The notes under the pieces: generated by a model
The model's input: only the letters and a program-made list of their open reading frames with translations
The model's database searches: none
What the model was told of the DNA's origin: nothing
Made by a program: the position numbers and the translations under genes
From: Archegozetes longisetosus
Taxonomy: Eukaryota; Arthropoda; Arachnida; Sarcoptiformes; Trhypochthoniidae
Length of the DNA stretch: 64,000 nt
Direction: 5' to 3'
Assembly (NCBI GenBank): GCA_018873245.2
Contig: JAEMBT020000002.1
Location: 7,662,001-7,726,000, forward strand
Shown: piece by piece, positions 47,377 to 59,000 of the stretch
Position numbering within the stretch: position 1 is the first letter of the stretch
How the letters are laid out: each line of letters opens with the position of its first letter

Positions 47377-47659
47377 AATAGATACGAAACTACGACTATA
47401 AATAGACTTTTGCATTGAAAATCCAATAAACAAGTTGTGACTGAGAAAAATTATGAAACTTTTCATCATTTATTGCAAATAAAGCATATAAAGCAAAGTG
47501 AAACAGATTCTATTATATTTCTCATATTTATGTTTATAAGGATCTAATATGACATCTGCTAATCTTTGTGAATATATTACTTAAATGATCGTCTCATCAA
47601 TTAACAATTGATGAAAATTCCGATTTCAACACCGAATAGTGAAACTTCAATAAGTCAAT

Positions 47660-47755
47660 AGTACTTTACTCATCATACTGGTCGCGCCGATATAGGTGTT
47701 GACCTCTGTATATGTTGCACCACGTTTGTCCACCTCGACTAAAGCTTTGCATCTA
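47660..47755 (-). repeat. end fragment of the F foldback element
   Basis: ACTCATCATACTGGTCGCGC...GTTGACC...CATTTG-type sequence matches the outer 95 bases of F1 and F2, followed by the shared GCTTTGCATCTAAAAG flank. It is a solo end next to ERdj5 copy 3. Confidence 0.6.
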
Positions 47756-47958
47756 AAAGGTGATAGTGTTCAATTGTTTTTGTAAAAATTCTACACTGCG
47801 ACACATTATTAAAATAAAATTCAATTCACTCAATAACCAAATTTAATCTAAATTTATTCATGACATTTTATAGATATAAAATTAATATTCATTATTTGTT
47901 CAATAGATATTAATTATTCTTATATTTATTTATTGAGAAAGTTGTGAATCTTTAATTT

Positions 47959-50032
47959 TTACTCATTTTTATTCAAATTCACATTTCCGTTTTTATACGA
48001 GGATTTGTAAAATCTCCAAAACATCCAGAAAAATAACGGACTCTGAACCCAAGCTTTAGAGATAATCACGATTGAGAAAATTGAAAATATTATTTCCTAT
48101 CAAATAATGTTATCATATTAACCCTTTGTCACAACTGTGAGGTAATATTTTCCTAAGTTTGACTTTTAAAATTTCCCAAAATTCAACGAAATGTCATTAT
48201 TTCTCGGGAATTTAGGTATTCCTCAGTCATATATCTGGCCTTGAATGACAAAAAATCTGACTAATTTAGACTTATAACTTTATTTAAAATTTTTTTTTCT
48301 GGCAACATGTTTGGTTGAGAACAGAAATTTGCCCAAACATCGCTGTGCTTTGTGTTTACTATATGTGTTGCAGTGATACTAGCTATTTGAACCACTGATG
48401 ACGCTGTAGCAGATAATAACTAAAGATTAATTAATTAGTAAATTTAATCTTCGAAAACAAGGGCTAACCTTGATTCTTAAAGTATTCAGACTAACCCAGA
48501 ACAAATATAAAGGGTGGAAAACATGGGGTAACATCTTACCCCACAGTTAATTTTACGTTTTCGGAAGTTAAGTTGTGACGAAGAGTTAAATAAAAGTCTG
48601 AACTTACCGAACCAATAGAGTACTGGTGGATAACCATTACTCAAGAATATGCTGAAAACTCCCCACGTTATGTATAGAGCAAATTGTATTAATTGGAGTT
48701 GTGTTAAGTACTTCTTCCACCACAAATACTTTTGTATTCCTGGACCCAAAGCTGCCAAAGCGTAATACGAATACATTATTACATGAAACTATAAGTTGAA
48801 AAAGAATAGCAAGTTAGGTAAACTCCTTAACAAAAGTCCATGCTATCAGTAAATTATTGATAACTTATCTCAACTTAGAAAACTTTGATAAGAGTTTCAC
48901 CCATCACATAATTACCAAAATAAAGCAAATGCATATTAATAAAAGTTCATTATGTGCATTTTGCTACCAAAACAATTCAATTGCACACATTTTTTATGAA
49001 GTGGAATTTTTCAACAATATTCAAAGAGTTAATGGTCAGCCGCTCACCGAACAGGAGCGAAATATGATTATTTCTTGGGTCATGGTATAAGAAATTGCGG
49101 CGGTAAGTGGCTGACCATTAAATCTTTGAATATTGTTGAGAAATTTCATTTCATAAAAAATATGTGCAATTGAATTGCTTTGATAGCAAATGTGCATAAT
49201 GAACTTTTATTAATATGCATTTGTTTTATTTTGGTAATTATGTGATGGGTGAAACTCTTATCAAAGTTTTCTAAGTTGAGATAAGTTATCAATAGTTTAC
49301 TGATAGCATGGACTTCTGTTAAGGAGTGTACTAGTAGGGCAAATAGATGCACGATTAATTGAATCTTTAAATTGGATAAGATGGTATATCGAGTATATTA
49401 GTTTTTAGTGAACAACTTTAGTAAAAAAATTTTCTACCATACTTCATAATTATCTAAATCTTTATTTTGGATACATACAGACGAATTAAGTAAACAGAAC
49501 ATTGTAAAGGGCGCCGCCATTATTGTCATTTTAGCCACCGTCCATATAAGTAAAGGTACCACGAAGTGATGATACAAGTGAAGAAAGCTTGTTTGAGAAT
49601 TTTTCTTACGTAATACGAAAAATATTGTAACTAATAAATCAATGATCTTCGTATAGAAATAACACACTTTCTGATCTATTTCTAATAATGTTTGTTCTGA
49701 TGAGTCAATTGTGGATGAAAAATCAAATTCGAATATCTTTCTATAATCGAGCCATTTTATTGATAATACAAAAAAGTAAGCATTCGATACGACCATAAAT
49801 ACATTATAGAACAGCAAAATACTTCTCAGCTCCAAAGGTCTTCGAGTTTTCATCATATTTGGACCAATTATCGTGACAAATAAGAGCCACATACCCATAA
49901 TAATTGCCATTACTTCTGGTCCTCCACCCACTAATTGGTAATTTTTAACTCTTGGATCAGTTGTGTCTATCCAATATTGATAGAAGTAATACAAAAATGT
50001 TTCAGTCGAATAAGATTCTGTTGAATTTATAT
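47959..50032 (-). CDS. very-long-chain fatty-acid elongase (ELOVL), 5' exon not found
   Basis: ELOVL enzymes are multi-pass ER proteins that condense malonyl-CoA with long acyl-CoA, the rate-limiting step of chain extension. Three exons join in frame: 50032-49479, 48788-48608 and 48053-47959, about 275 residues. Landmarks: FYQYWIDTTDPRVKNYQLVG, RRPLELRSILLFYNVFMVVS, LRKKNSQTSFLH and the histidine box HLYHH, LLNSSFHVIMYSYYALAALG, KYLWWKKYLTQLQLIQFALY, and the end FFWMFWRFYKSSYKNGN. All introns have GT-AG ends. The first coding exon with its ATG (probably short) is not identified; TATATAAG near 50163 on this strand could be its TATA box. A 510-bp foldback element lies in the first recognised intron. 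It is the likely parent of the truncated copy at 40711. Confidence 0.85.
48818..49328. mobile_element. foldback element in the ELOVL intron
   Basis: Arms of about 250 bases: ACTCCTTAACAAAAGTCCAT at the left is mirrored by the right end (inverted ACTCCTTAACAGAAGTCCAT), with pairing nearly to the centre at 49.09 kb. In the intron of the truncated ELOVL copy and in both 507-bp arms the site is uninterrupted (TTAGGCACTAGTAGGG). Short frames inside the arms are mirror images of each other and not genes. Confidence 0.75.
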
Positions 50033-50344
50033 CTGATGGAAATTATTTGAAAGTACTTCTAACACCTAAGAGTACTTGGGATTAAATGAATTTTCTCCTC
50101 AGAATTCACAACAATATTACCTCAAAGCAAAAACGAGCGAACGGGAATATCCTTTAGTTCGCTTATATACTTTTTCTCCCTTTCAATCATGATGCCCTCC
50201 TATCTTCTATCATGCTATCTTCTTCCTTTTCATATTCTCTTCTGTATAACATTAATAACTTAATCAAAGTGTAAATTATTATGCTTTAGGAGGATAAGTA
50301 AGAGATTTATTCTATAATTTGTGAGGAATTGCCGTATTGTAGTT

Positions 50345-50672
50345 TTTTATTCAAAACTTATAGTAATCATAGTTATTAAGTATAAATCAAATTTAAGCCT
50401 AATATTAGACAAGATTTCAAGTTTTCAATGAGTTTGAGTCATACGACCCAATTCAGAGTCTGTTAACGAATAATTGAAGGAAAGAAAGTCTCATACTACT
50501 TAAAGCTGTTCAAAATGTCTAATTTGATGCGTTCATAAGATTTGAAAGTGCGTCGTCATCTCATTCAATCATAGAATAAGTGAATTTTTGTTTGGTCTGC
50601 AAAAAATTAATGTAATTCAGAATTGGATATCAGTTCGAGTAATAACTCAAGTTTTGATCACTTGAATTCAAA
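50345..50672. repeat. R-arm copy upstream of the complete Ly6 gene
   Basis: Matches the R arms at 44390-44660 and 45500-45790 closely (TTGTTTGGTCTGCAAAAAAT and ATTCAGAATTGGATATCAGT stretches). It ends at the ATG of the Ly6 gene, so the R arm may originally have been the Ly6 5' region. Confidence 0.7.
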
Positions 50673-51279
50673 ATGAAATTTGTGTGCTGTTCATTGCTAA
50701 TACTGTTGATATACAGCCCTTATTCTGGTTTGTATTAACTCCAATATGTTTCTCGACATTTAATTATGAATTTATTTCTAACCTTTCAATACTTAACTGA
50801 AAGATTTAATAATTAATTTTTACGGTTTGGTTTTCAAGTCGATTCCGTCAAGTGTTATATTTGTGAATTTAACGCCGCTTTTTGTAAAGGAGTCAACTGC
50901 TATAATAATCCTGATATTTGCAGTACTAACCAATTCAGTACTGCTTTAGTGCCAGTCGCAGATTGTCCTCAAAATTGTCAGTTGAGAGCCATTTCAAATC
51001 CTTCTGGTATTGTGACAAAAATCATTTTCTCAACCATTGACTGAATTTGAAAATGTTTTTTCAGGAATGGTTATCAAGTGGTCGCGATTTTGTGCTCCAG
51101 CTTCTGATCTGACGAAAGGTTTCAAATGCAGAACAGATTTCAAAATCGGTGCTCGAATTGATCAGTGCACTTGTGATCGCGACTATTGCAATGATTCTCA
51201 TTCTGTTCAAATCAAATTATCGGTTGTCTTATTTTGTTTGTTTTCTTCTTTCGGGTTATATAAATTAATGCAAATTTGA
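50673..51279 (+). CDS. Ly6/uPAR-family three-finger protein, probably GPI-anchored
   Basis: Three exons, 50673-50727, 50839-51006 and 51065-51279, join in frame to 145 residues. The signal peptide is MKFVCCSLLILLIYSPYS. The mature part begins VKCYICEF and shows the Ly6 cysteine pattern (CYICEF, CYNNPDIC, DCPQNC, RFCAPASD, FKCRTD, CTCDRDYCND), closing with the family's CN motif. A hydrophobic C-terminus (SVVLFCLFSSFGLYKLM) fits a GPI-attachment signal. Arthropod relatives act in channel modulation, septate junctions or barrier formation; which role applies here cannot be told. A truncated duplicate lies at 44660. Confidence 0.85.
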
Positions 51280-51450
51280 TTCATATATAATCAATTCTGG
51301 TCCAAACTTGAGAAAAGACTTTATTTTTAAGTTTGAAGCAGAGATTTCACAATATATTGTTATATGGATACGTTCATTAATAACTTTTTAAATATAAATA
51401 GAAAAATTATCAAATTTTATAAATAATTAATTGGCTTATTTACAATATTT

Positions 51451-51850
51451 TCATGTTAATGAAGAAGCGTATTCATCCCGTTATCGAATGCATTTAGGAT
51501 TGATAGGAGCCCTGTCATTAGATTTTCACACAAATCTGGGTTCAGTTTCTTTATCTTTTATAACTCTTACTCTTACTTTTTGAAAATTATCAATCTTCCG
51601 GTTCCCGTCATAGGCACCATCTTTCAAAATTCTCCGAAGATCCTCAATTAGTCCCCATCGAAGAATATCTGGCGGATTTAACTCTTCGGGCACGTATTTG
51701 ATATTACTCTCCTTATAAGTAGCTAAAGTATATCAGATACATACCTGAGAAGTTAAATCCTCCAAATACTCCTCAATCGAGATTAATTGAAGATCTTTGG
51801 GGATTGTCGGGAGATAATTTCTATGAGAGGTCCCTCATAAATATTCGATT
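51451..51850 (-). pseudogene. unrecognised duplicated frame, copy B
   Basis: On the minus strand a piece reading YLPTIPKDLQLISIEEYLED, ending LTSQ before GTATGT (near 51745), is followed by YVPEELNPPDILRWGLIEDL and KVRVRVIKDKE. Internal stops follow. The second part matches copy A at 44912-45166. Two exons of one gene seem to be represented; the family is not recognised. Confidence 0.35.
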
Positions 51851-52398
51851 AGTAGACGATAAGGGATGAATACGTTTCTTCGTTAACATAAAAATATTAT
51901 CAATATTTTAATTAATAATTATATGAATTTTGATAAAATTGCCACTTCTGCTTTAAAAGGTTATTAGTGATCGTATTACACTTTGGTTAATTACCTATTT
52001 CCAACTTAACCCCGATATAGTCATGCTTAGATAAATTAAATTTGATTGATTTCCAGCTGTTCAAATGACTTATTGTACAAAACATTGATTTGAACTTTAT
52101 GTTAAGTTTTAGTTGTGAACTAATTAAACTTCAAATTTACTGTACTCATATGATATGTAAATAGTTTAAAAATTCTTGTTATTTATTCATCCATTCTGTC
52201 GAATTGAACAAACTTTTATTTCCTAAAATTTACTTAAATTATGAGAAAAGTTAAACTTTACGTTCAATCATTGGAATACATATAAAAAATAAATATAACG
52301 ATTTATTTTGAAAACTAGTTATACACTAATCATGATGAGTTGCTCAAATTCACATTTTTATGGGTCTTGAGGGAAAACTTAGATTGAATTTTGGACGT
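51851..52398. other. no gene seen
   Basis: AT-rich 3' flank of the ammonium transporter and end of the duplicated zone. Confidence 0.45.
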
Positions 52399-54416
52399 TT
52401 AATATTTATTTATATCGATTTTCCTTGAGATGATTTTCAAAATTTCTGAGTTACCATTATGAATAAGGCTGTGGTCTACAAAATCAGGTCCAAGTATTTC
52501 TTCCTGGAGTGACATTCTTAGACCATACGTATATTTAATTATCATTAGTAGTATGAGTGTCGATAATGTGCTCCAAACTGCCAGAACAACGATTGAAAGC
52601 AATTGCGCAAAAAATAATCGCGTTTCCCAGTTAATTAATAGGCCATTAAAACCATTTGTATAATCGAGCAAATTGTCTCTTTCTTTCAAAACATCAGTTT
52701 AATATAATTATTCAATAAAGCATTCAATAAAGTTAGTTATATATACCAGCAAAGAGTCCGATCGCAATCAAACCCCACGAGCCACCAATTGCATGGACAG
52801 CAAAAGAATTGGTCGGGTCATCAATGCGTAACCTTTCAACTAATGGTATTGCAATCAGGACTAAAAATGCAGCAACTGCTCCAATTAGAACAGCATATGG
52901 GGGGCGAAAGATAGGGGCTCCCCCTGATATCGCAACCAATGAAGCCAGTATTGAGTCTAGGAGCATATTTATGTCTTGTAAGCCGTTCCGCAAAAAGAAG
53001 CTCATAATCATCCCAATAGATCCGCCACCCATCGAGGCTAAAATAGTAGCCACAGATGCACGCGAGGAAAACTTCCATTTGTGTCCTGTTATACCGAAAG
53101 TAGAGCCAGCGCTAAACCCTAGCCAACCCCACCACAACATGAATAGCCCCATCAAAGCATTAGTTGGATTACCCATTGGCACGTGATCTACTCCTGAATC
53201 AAATCGACCAATTCGTGGACCAAGAAGTATAGCTGCCACTAGACTAGAACAGCCACCGACCTTAAAAGAAACGATCTAAGAATAAAGTTTTGATTCCGCA
53301 CTACTTATATCCAGTGCTGAATTATTTCGGTCAGCTAAAGTATAAATTCGAAGGTCATATCTGGTTTATTTGGTCTGGCCCAAAGACTTTATTGAAATTA
53401 TACATTTCAGCGGTCAAATTCGGATACAAAAAATCTTAATATAAAAATGTACAAAATAAGAGAATTTTATTAATTGTTTAATATTCGGTTTGTGACTGAA
53501 ATAATTCATCACTAGTTATAGCTAATCATGTTTGCTAACAATATTTTAACAAGTAAAGCGTTCAGTAATGGAGGAATGTCGCACAATATCGTTAAAAACC
53601 GATTAATGACCTTTAATGTTCTTTAAGACCAATCTAACCGATAATATAAGTATTGTAGAAAGTGATCTGCGGTAACATTGAGCAACGTTTCATGGTAGAT
53701 GATTGTTCAAGATTGACTAAGCTTAGCTAAAATTGAATTTTAAATGTGTTTCTCATAAATACAAGGGATAGATAAGAGCCAAAGTAAATTTTTTCAAATT
53801 AAGTCAAGTTAGAATTTTGATCAGGGATTATAATAGCAAAAAGTTGAAGATTTGAATTTGAATGCTAAATGTTGTGGTATACTTGACTTACCAAATGAAC
53901 AGTTCCAGAGCCTCCGATGTCGACTGTACCAAACCTTTGAAGCCATCCGTCTTCTCTTAATATCCATCTTGCGGGTACACAATATATGAATGTATTAACC
54001 AAACTGAACAATAAATATGAAACGAATTTACATCTTTCAGACATAGAGCCAGATATAATAGCAGTAGAAGTAGTCGAATACGCCAACTGAAAGGCCAACT
54101 CTGAATATTTGGGTCCCATTTCTTCTTCATTAGCATTGACCACAAAATCTCCGTAACCAATGAACGGATTGGCCGGTGAACCAAAACCCAACGCATAGCC
54201 AAACAGCCAAAACGCTAAGCTACCGCAAATTATGTTAACAGCATTTTTAACTAAGATATTGACTTCATTTTTACGCGAAACAATTCCCGATTCTAGTAGA
54301 GCATAACCAGTTTGCATTGTGAAGATTAAAAACGATGAGGTCAGTATCCAACAGACATCATTCGCATCATTCGTTGTCTGAAAGCGTTCTGATATAGTGT
54401 TGTTCTTTGAAGACAT
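52399..54416 (-). CDS. ammonium transporter, Amt type
   Basis: Amt/MEP/Rh channels pass ammonium or ammonia across membranes as trimers. Three exons, 54416-53892, 53260-52747 and 52682-52399, join in frame to 440 residues. Family signatures: DVCWILTSSFLIFTMQTGYA and LLESGIVSRKNEVNILVKN in the first helices; GYALGFG; AFQLAYSTTSTAIISGSMSE; VDIGGSGTVHLVGG; MGNPTNALMGLFMLWWGWLG; ISGGAPIFRPPYAVLIGAVA; and DDPTNSFAVHAIGGSWGLIA. The cytosolic tail starts GLRMSLQEEILGPDFVDHS. About eleven hydrophobic segments are present as expected. The annotated start is the first ATG; no upstream exon is needed. The first intron (53261-53891) is 631 bases and holds nothing recognisable. Confidence 0.92.
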
Positions 54417-56027
54417 ATTCAAGAAATCCAGATTGAATATAATGTGTTCTTACAATAATTAGAACTGAAAATATTGGGCTGTTTGAAAAGTTATCTAAAC
54501 AATATAGAAATCAATTCGATTTATGTTTGTATCGTTAGGAAAACTGTCGTTTCTCTTAACTACAATCCAATAATCATTATTTATCTCTATTTGTTCAATA
54601 CATGCTTTTGGTGGAGACCACATTTTTTTCTTATTTCAGTTAATCGATTAAAAGTTTGGAAACTGCATGTCATTAGAATTTACTAAATTCAAAAGCAAGA
54701 ATTGATTGTTTACGATTTGAAGAGAAAAAGAACAAGAGATTAATATTTTAGGAGTGAGCTATCGATATAAAACTATGTTTAACCATTAAGCAACCTTTCA
54801 TTATGAACTCTGGACAAATAGCTCAATATTATATATTTTAACTATAGATAAATAACTTTTATTGATTGACTGTAGCCATTATTGTAGACACAAATAATTA
54901 GAGGCATTTATCACAATCATCTCTAAAATAAGCTGTTAAAAAACTCGCTGGCACTCGCGTATGGATTTTTTAGGTGCAACCCGTAATTGCAATGAAAACC
55001 TTGTGTAAACTCATAGAGTAAGTAGAAATTCAACTCAATTACTAACTGATATGAGGTAAAATGGTCCGAAATTCAATTTTAATTTACATCGAGCTTATTT
55101 TCATACATGAGCTAATGAGAAATTTAGGTGAAAGTTTCTAATGATTTGTTAAGAAAATTTGACTTCAGAATCCATTAAGTTCTTTCAAGTGTCATATATA
55201 TCGATATTTGAAACCGTTGTCAGTTGTATTACCAAATAAATTGATAAGTTGTCAGCTAGATTGAAGTATTGATTCATGTCTTTCTAGTTAGTGAAAAGTT
55301 TATAATATACCTTGTGATCTTTTATTCACATCTTTGCATTAATTGAACGCAACATCATATCATTAACTGGTTGTTATTTATTTTTATTATCATTTTCTGT
55401 ATAAATATAATTATCTAAACAATCAATTACATAATCACTGGGTTTAAGACGCAAGGAACCGTTCATTTTACATATTATGCCCTGTTTTATACCTGAATTT
55501 CGATTATTTGAAAAACATTGACTCACAAAAACAATCAAACAATCAAATCACAGAGAATCAAATTATAAAAGTTTTTTATCTTCGTTTACTCTATAATTGA
55601 ATCGAATCGAAATTCCCTCACTTAAAAAGTGATTTACAAAACTAACCAATTGACAGAATTAGCTTATTATTAAGAAATTGTTCTCTGAAATCAAATTGTA
55701 TAATGAATTTTAACGTATTTTGAACTTTTCTTATTTCGAATATTTTCATGACATCAGTTCATGCAAACAATTAAGTTATCTATTTTAAAACTTTCAAAAC
55801 CTTTCAAACTTTAACCTTTCGTTCATTAAATTAATTAATTTGCCTGAAATATACCCATTTTAAATATTTTTTTATAAATTTATCATTAAGTTGACTCATA
55901 TTGACATATAGGATATTCTGAGACATGAATGAATGTTTGAACATTAGAGCGCAAATGAATCGGTGAACCTCTTGAAAAATTGTAAAAAAATCACAGTCAG
56001 GTTAATATGAATCTACTTGAAACAGAG
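54417..56027. other. intergenic, no gene seen
   Basis: Promoter side of the ammonium transporter and 3' side of the receptor gene. AT-rich; short frames only. Confidence 0.5.
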
Positions 56028-59000
56028 TCAATTTTGACTCTCAGCTTTATCAGAGTTTGGCTGAGCGTTGTCGGCAACATAATTAGATACTCTGGAGTCG
56101 TGTATTTGAATGGTTCCCGAATCCTTCAAATAAGTTGGATTTTCAAATGAGACGCCACGTGGTTGAGCACTTTTCTTAATGTAATGAAATTTGTAATAAT
56201 AAATAACAGCTGTGATCCCAAAAATCACCAGAACAACGCCAACGCTTATTCCAAGAATTACTTTTAATAATTTATTCCCTAATGATGTGGAATGAGATTT
56301 CGAACCTCTAATAGTTACCACTAGAGGTTCAGTAAAAACACTCATTCCGTAGTGATTGCCTGATTTGACCACAAATTCATACATTTTATCGGATTCTAGA
56401 TTCTGAAGCTCGAATCGTGACTTGTCTGTTTGATTCCTCATCAGATCGCGAGACCCCACAGGTCTAATTCAATCAAATCAAAAATCATTTAAATTAGTTT
56501 TCCACTAAGATTTTGGTATTGTAACAAACACTTATACCTCCAGAACACCCGATACCATTGGACTAATTCTGAATTCTTTTCAGGTGGAGTCCATTCAACT
56601 ATAACTGTATTGTCATCGATGAATTGTTGGACGTGAACATTAGTTGGGGGTCCGGGTAATAAAGCCCTGCCTTCTTGAAAACAAGATATTATGTCTCTCG
56701 CAGACGAAAGAATACAAAGCGAAGGAATTGAAACTCTAAGGCCTGCACACCATCTCAAACAAGCACTTGGTACTTGTCTTCTGCGACAACACTGTCTGTG
56801 ATCACTTCCATCTAATAAACAAAATAATGATTTAGAGCCAAATAATTGGATCACTTTGAGGAGTACTTCGACAGACCTGCAGCACAGTTCATAAGTTTAT
56901 CTAATTGACCAAAACATTCGGGTCGTGAAATCGCTGCTTCAATATCGACATCCAAAGCGCACACACCCTGACATTCTTCACTGACTCCTTGCTCTGCACA
57001 ACAGTCTGAAAATAAAGAACCAATTTTTTAGTTAAACACATTTGAGAAGATATTGCATTAATTTTTTAACAAGAAAACCAACAGACTAAATGAGAAGTAT
57101 TGGCACACATAAAGTGAGTTTAACTTTGAGAAAATTGATGACTTACTACTTAAATTTCTTGGCTTAACATCTAGTGGTGTTACTTCTAGTGTCAAAGATG
57201 TGACAAACTTTCCTAATTCGTTTTCAGCTGTGCATCTAAAAGCCAATATGTTTGTAATTGTGGATAAAAGTAACAAAATTAACAATATTACAAGTAATTT
57301 CCTGCATCTGATTTTGATGTTTTTTTAATGACCAAAGTGTATACCCATTTCGATCGAACCTTTAAAAATCAAATTAAACAGTTTAGTCAACGACTTAATG
57401 ATGAGAAATTTGAAACAAGTATTAATTAAACCTCTACGTGTGGGACTGTTATTAGATTTATATTATCTCCAGGATGCAATTCAACAGTATCTACGTCTTG
57501 CTGCTTAAACCATGACACTTTTGGCCGAGGCTATCAAACAAAATCAAATTTTTAGTATTTCACCTAACTATATGATTTCTAACTAACATTAGCTGAAACT
57601 TCACAAATAAGACGTGCTGTTCCTTCGAGTGGTGCTGATGCGACCTGAGGCACACCTTTTGCTGATGGCTTAACTAAATGATAAATTCATTTATAAGCGA
57701 AAATTTTAATGAATCACTTCAGTTCTACTGATGGATTCCTCAAACATATTGTTAAAAAGTTGCTACGGGCTAAGTATTAGCGATTTGCAACAATATGTTA
57801 GAAGGATTTGAACATACATTTAACATAAATATCTAAAGAGCTTTGTGCTGATTGAGCATCTTTTCCGGCACCATTAATAGCATAACACGAAATAGAAGAC
57901 AATTCTCTGTTCACATTCGCAACACTGTAAGCTAAATGTCTTGATTCTTGTTTGGCGACCAGTTGTCCATTCATGAACATTGATATAACTGGAACTGGTG
58001 TTCCCATAGCGACACACATGATTGTGATATTAGATCCTTCCATTACAGGACCCGCTGGTATGATAACAGGCATTTGAACTGCTGCTGGTATTGCGGGATC
58101 AGTCCAAGCCAGTATGATTTCAGATGAAGAACTGGTTTCATTTTTATCCGTTATGGCCTGTATGGCCAAAGCATACTCTGAATTATAAGTAAGATTCGTC
58201 AAATAGATAGTAGTATAGGATGTGCTAACTGTAAACCAGGTGTCTTTTGTTGGACTCGAAGCTACGGCAGCAGTTCCATTGATAGCTTTATAATACACTA
58301 TATAACTCAGTGATGTGTCCAGTGGAACATACAGTGGAGGCAACCATTTCAATGTCACTGAATCTACAGTTTGATGAATCAGTTCGAGAGAATGCGGTGG
58401 ACCTAATCTAGAGTGAACTATATTCTGCTGATTTGTCTGATTCTGATCAAGAGTCTTGACTAATAGGATTAAAGATGGAAGTGAAACACCATAAAGATTA
58501 TGAGCCGTCACATAAATGCTGTAATGCGTGTCAGGTTGGAGTCCAGTGATTACTGCTTTAGTATCTGAAGCATTGATGCTATGCGTATGTTCTAAAGGAT
58601 GCAATGGTATCATATTATCTGTTTTGCCATATCTCACTTGGTATGTAATATGTGCCGCCTCTTTATCCTCTAACGCAGGTTTCCATTGAATGTGAACACT
58701 ATCTTTGGTGATGAGACTGGTGTGTAATCCGAGTGGCATTCCTGGCAACAGACCTGTTCCCTCTTCCATACACTGAATAATTTTTCCAAAGTCTTGTGAA
58801 CATCTCGTGGCCACAACAAATGAAGACGAATCAAGAAGTCCGGCACAAACATTGAGACAAACGCTGGAAACATCTCTTCGCCTACAACAAGGGACATGGT
58901 TTCTACCACCGGTTCCGCATCGCACTAACGTTGACAACGAATCGACACAATGCGGCGATAAACTGAAAACATCGGCCACTTTGACTTTGTAGGAGCAAAG

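Noticed and set aside
48857-49352. Two similar short proteins beginning MITYLNLENFDKSF on opposite strands
   Set aside because: They are the two arms of one foldback element read in opposite directions.
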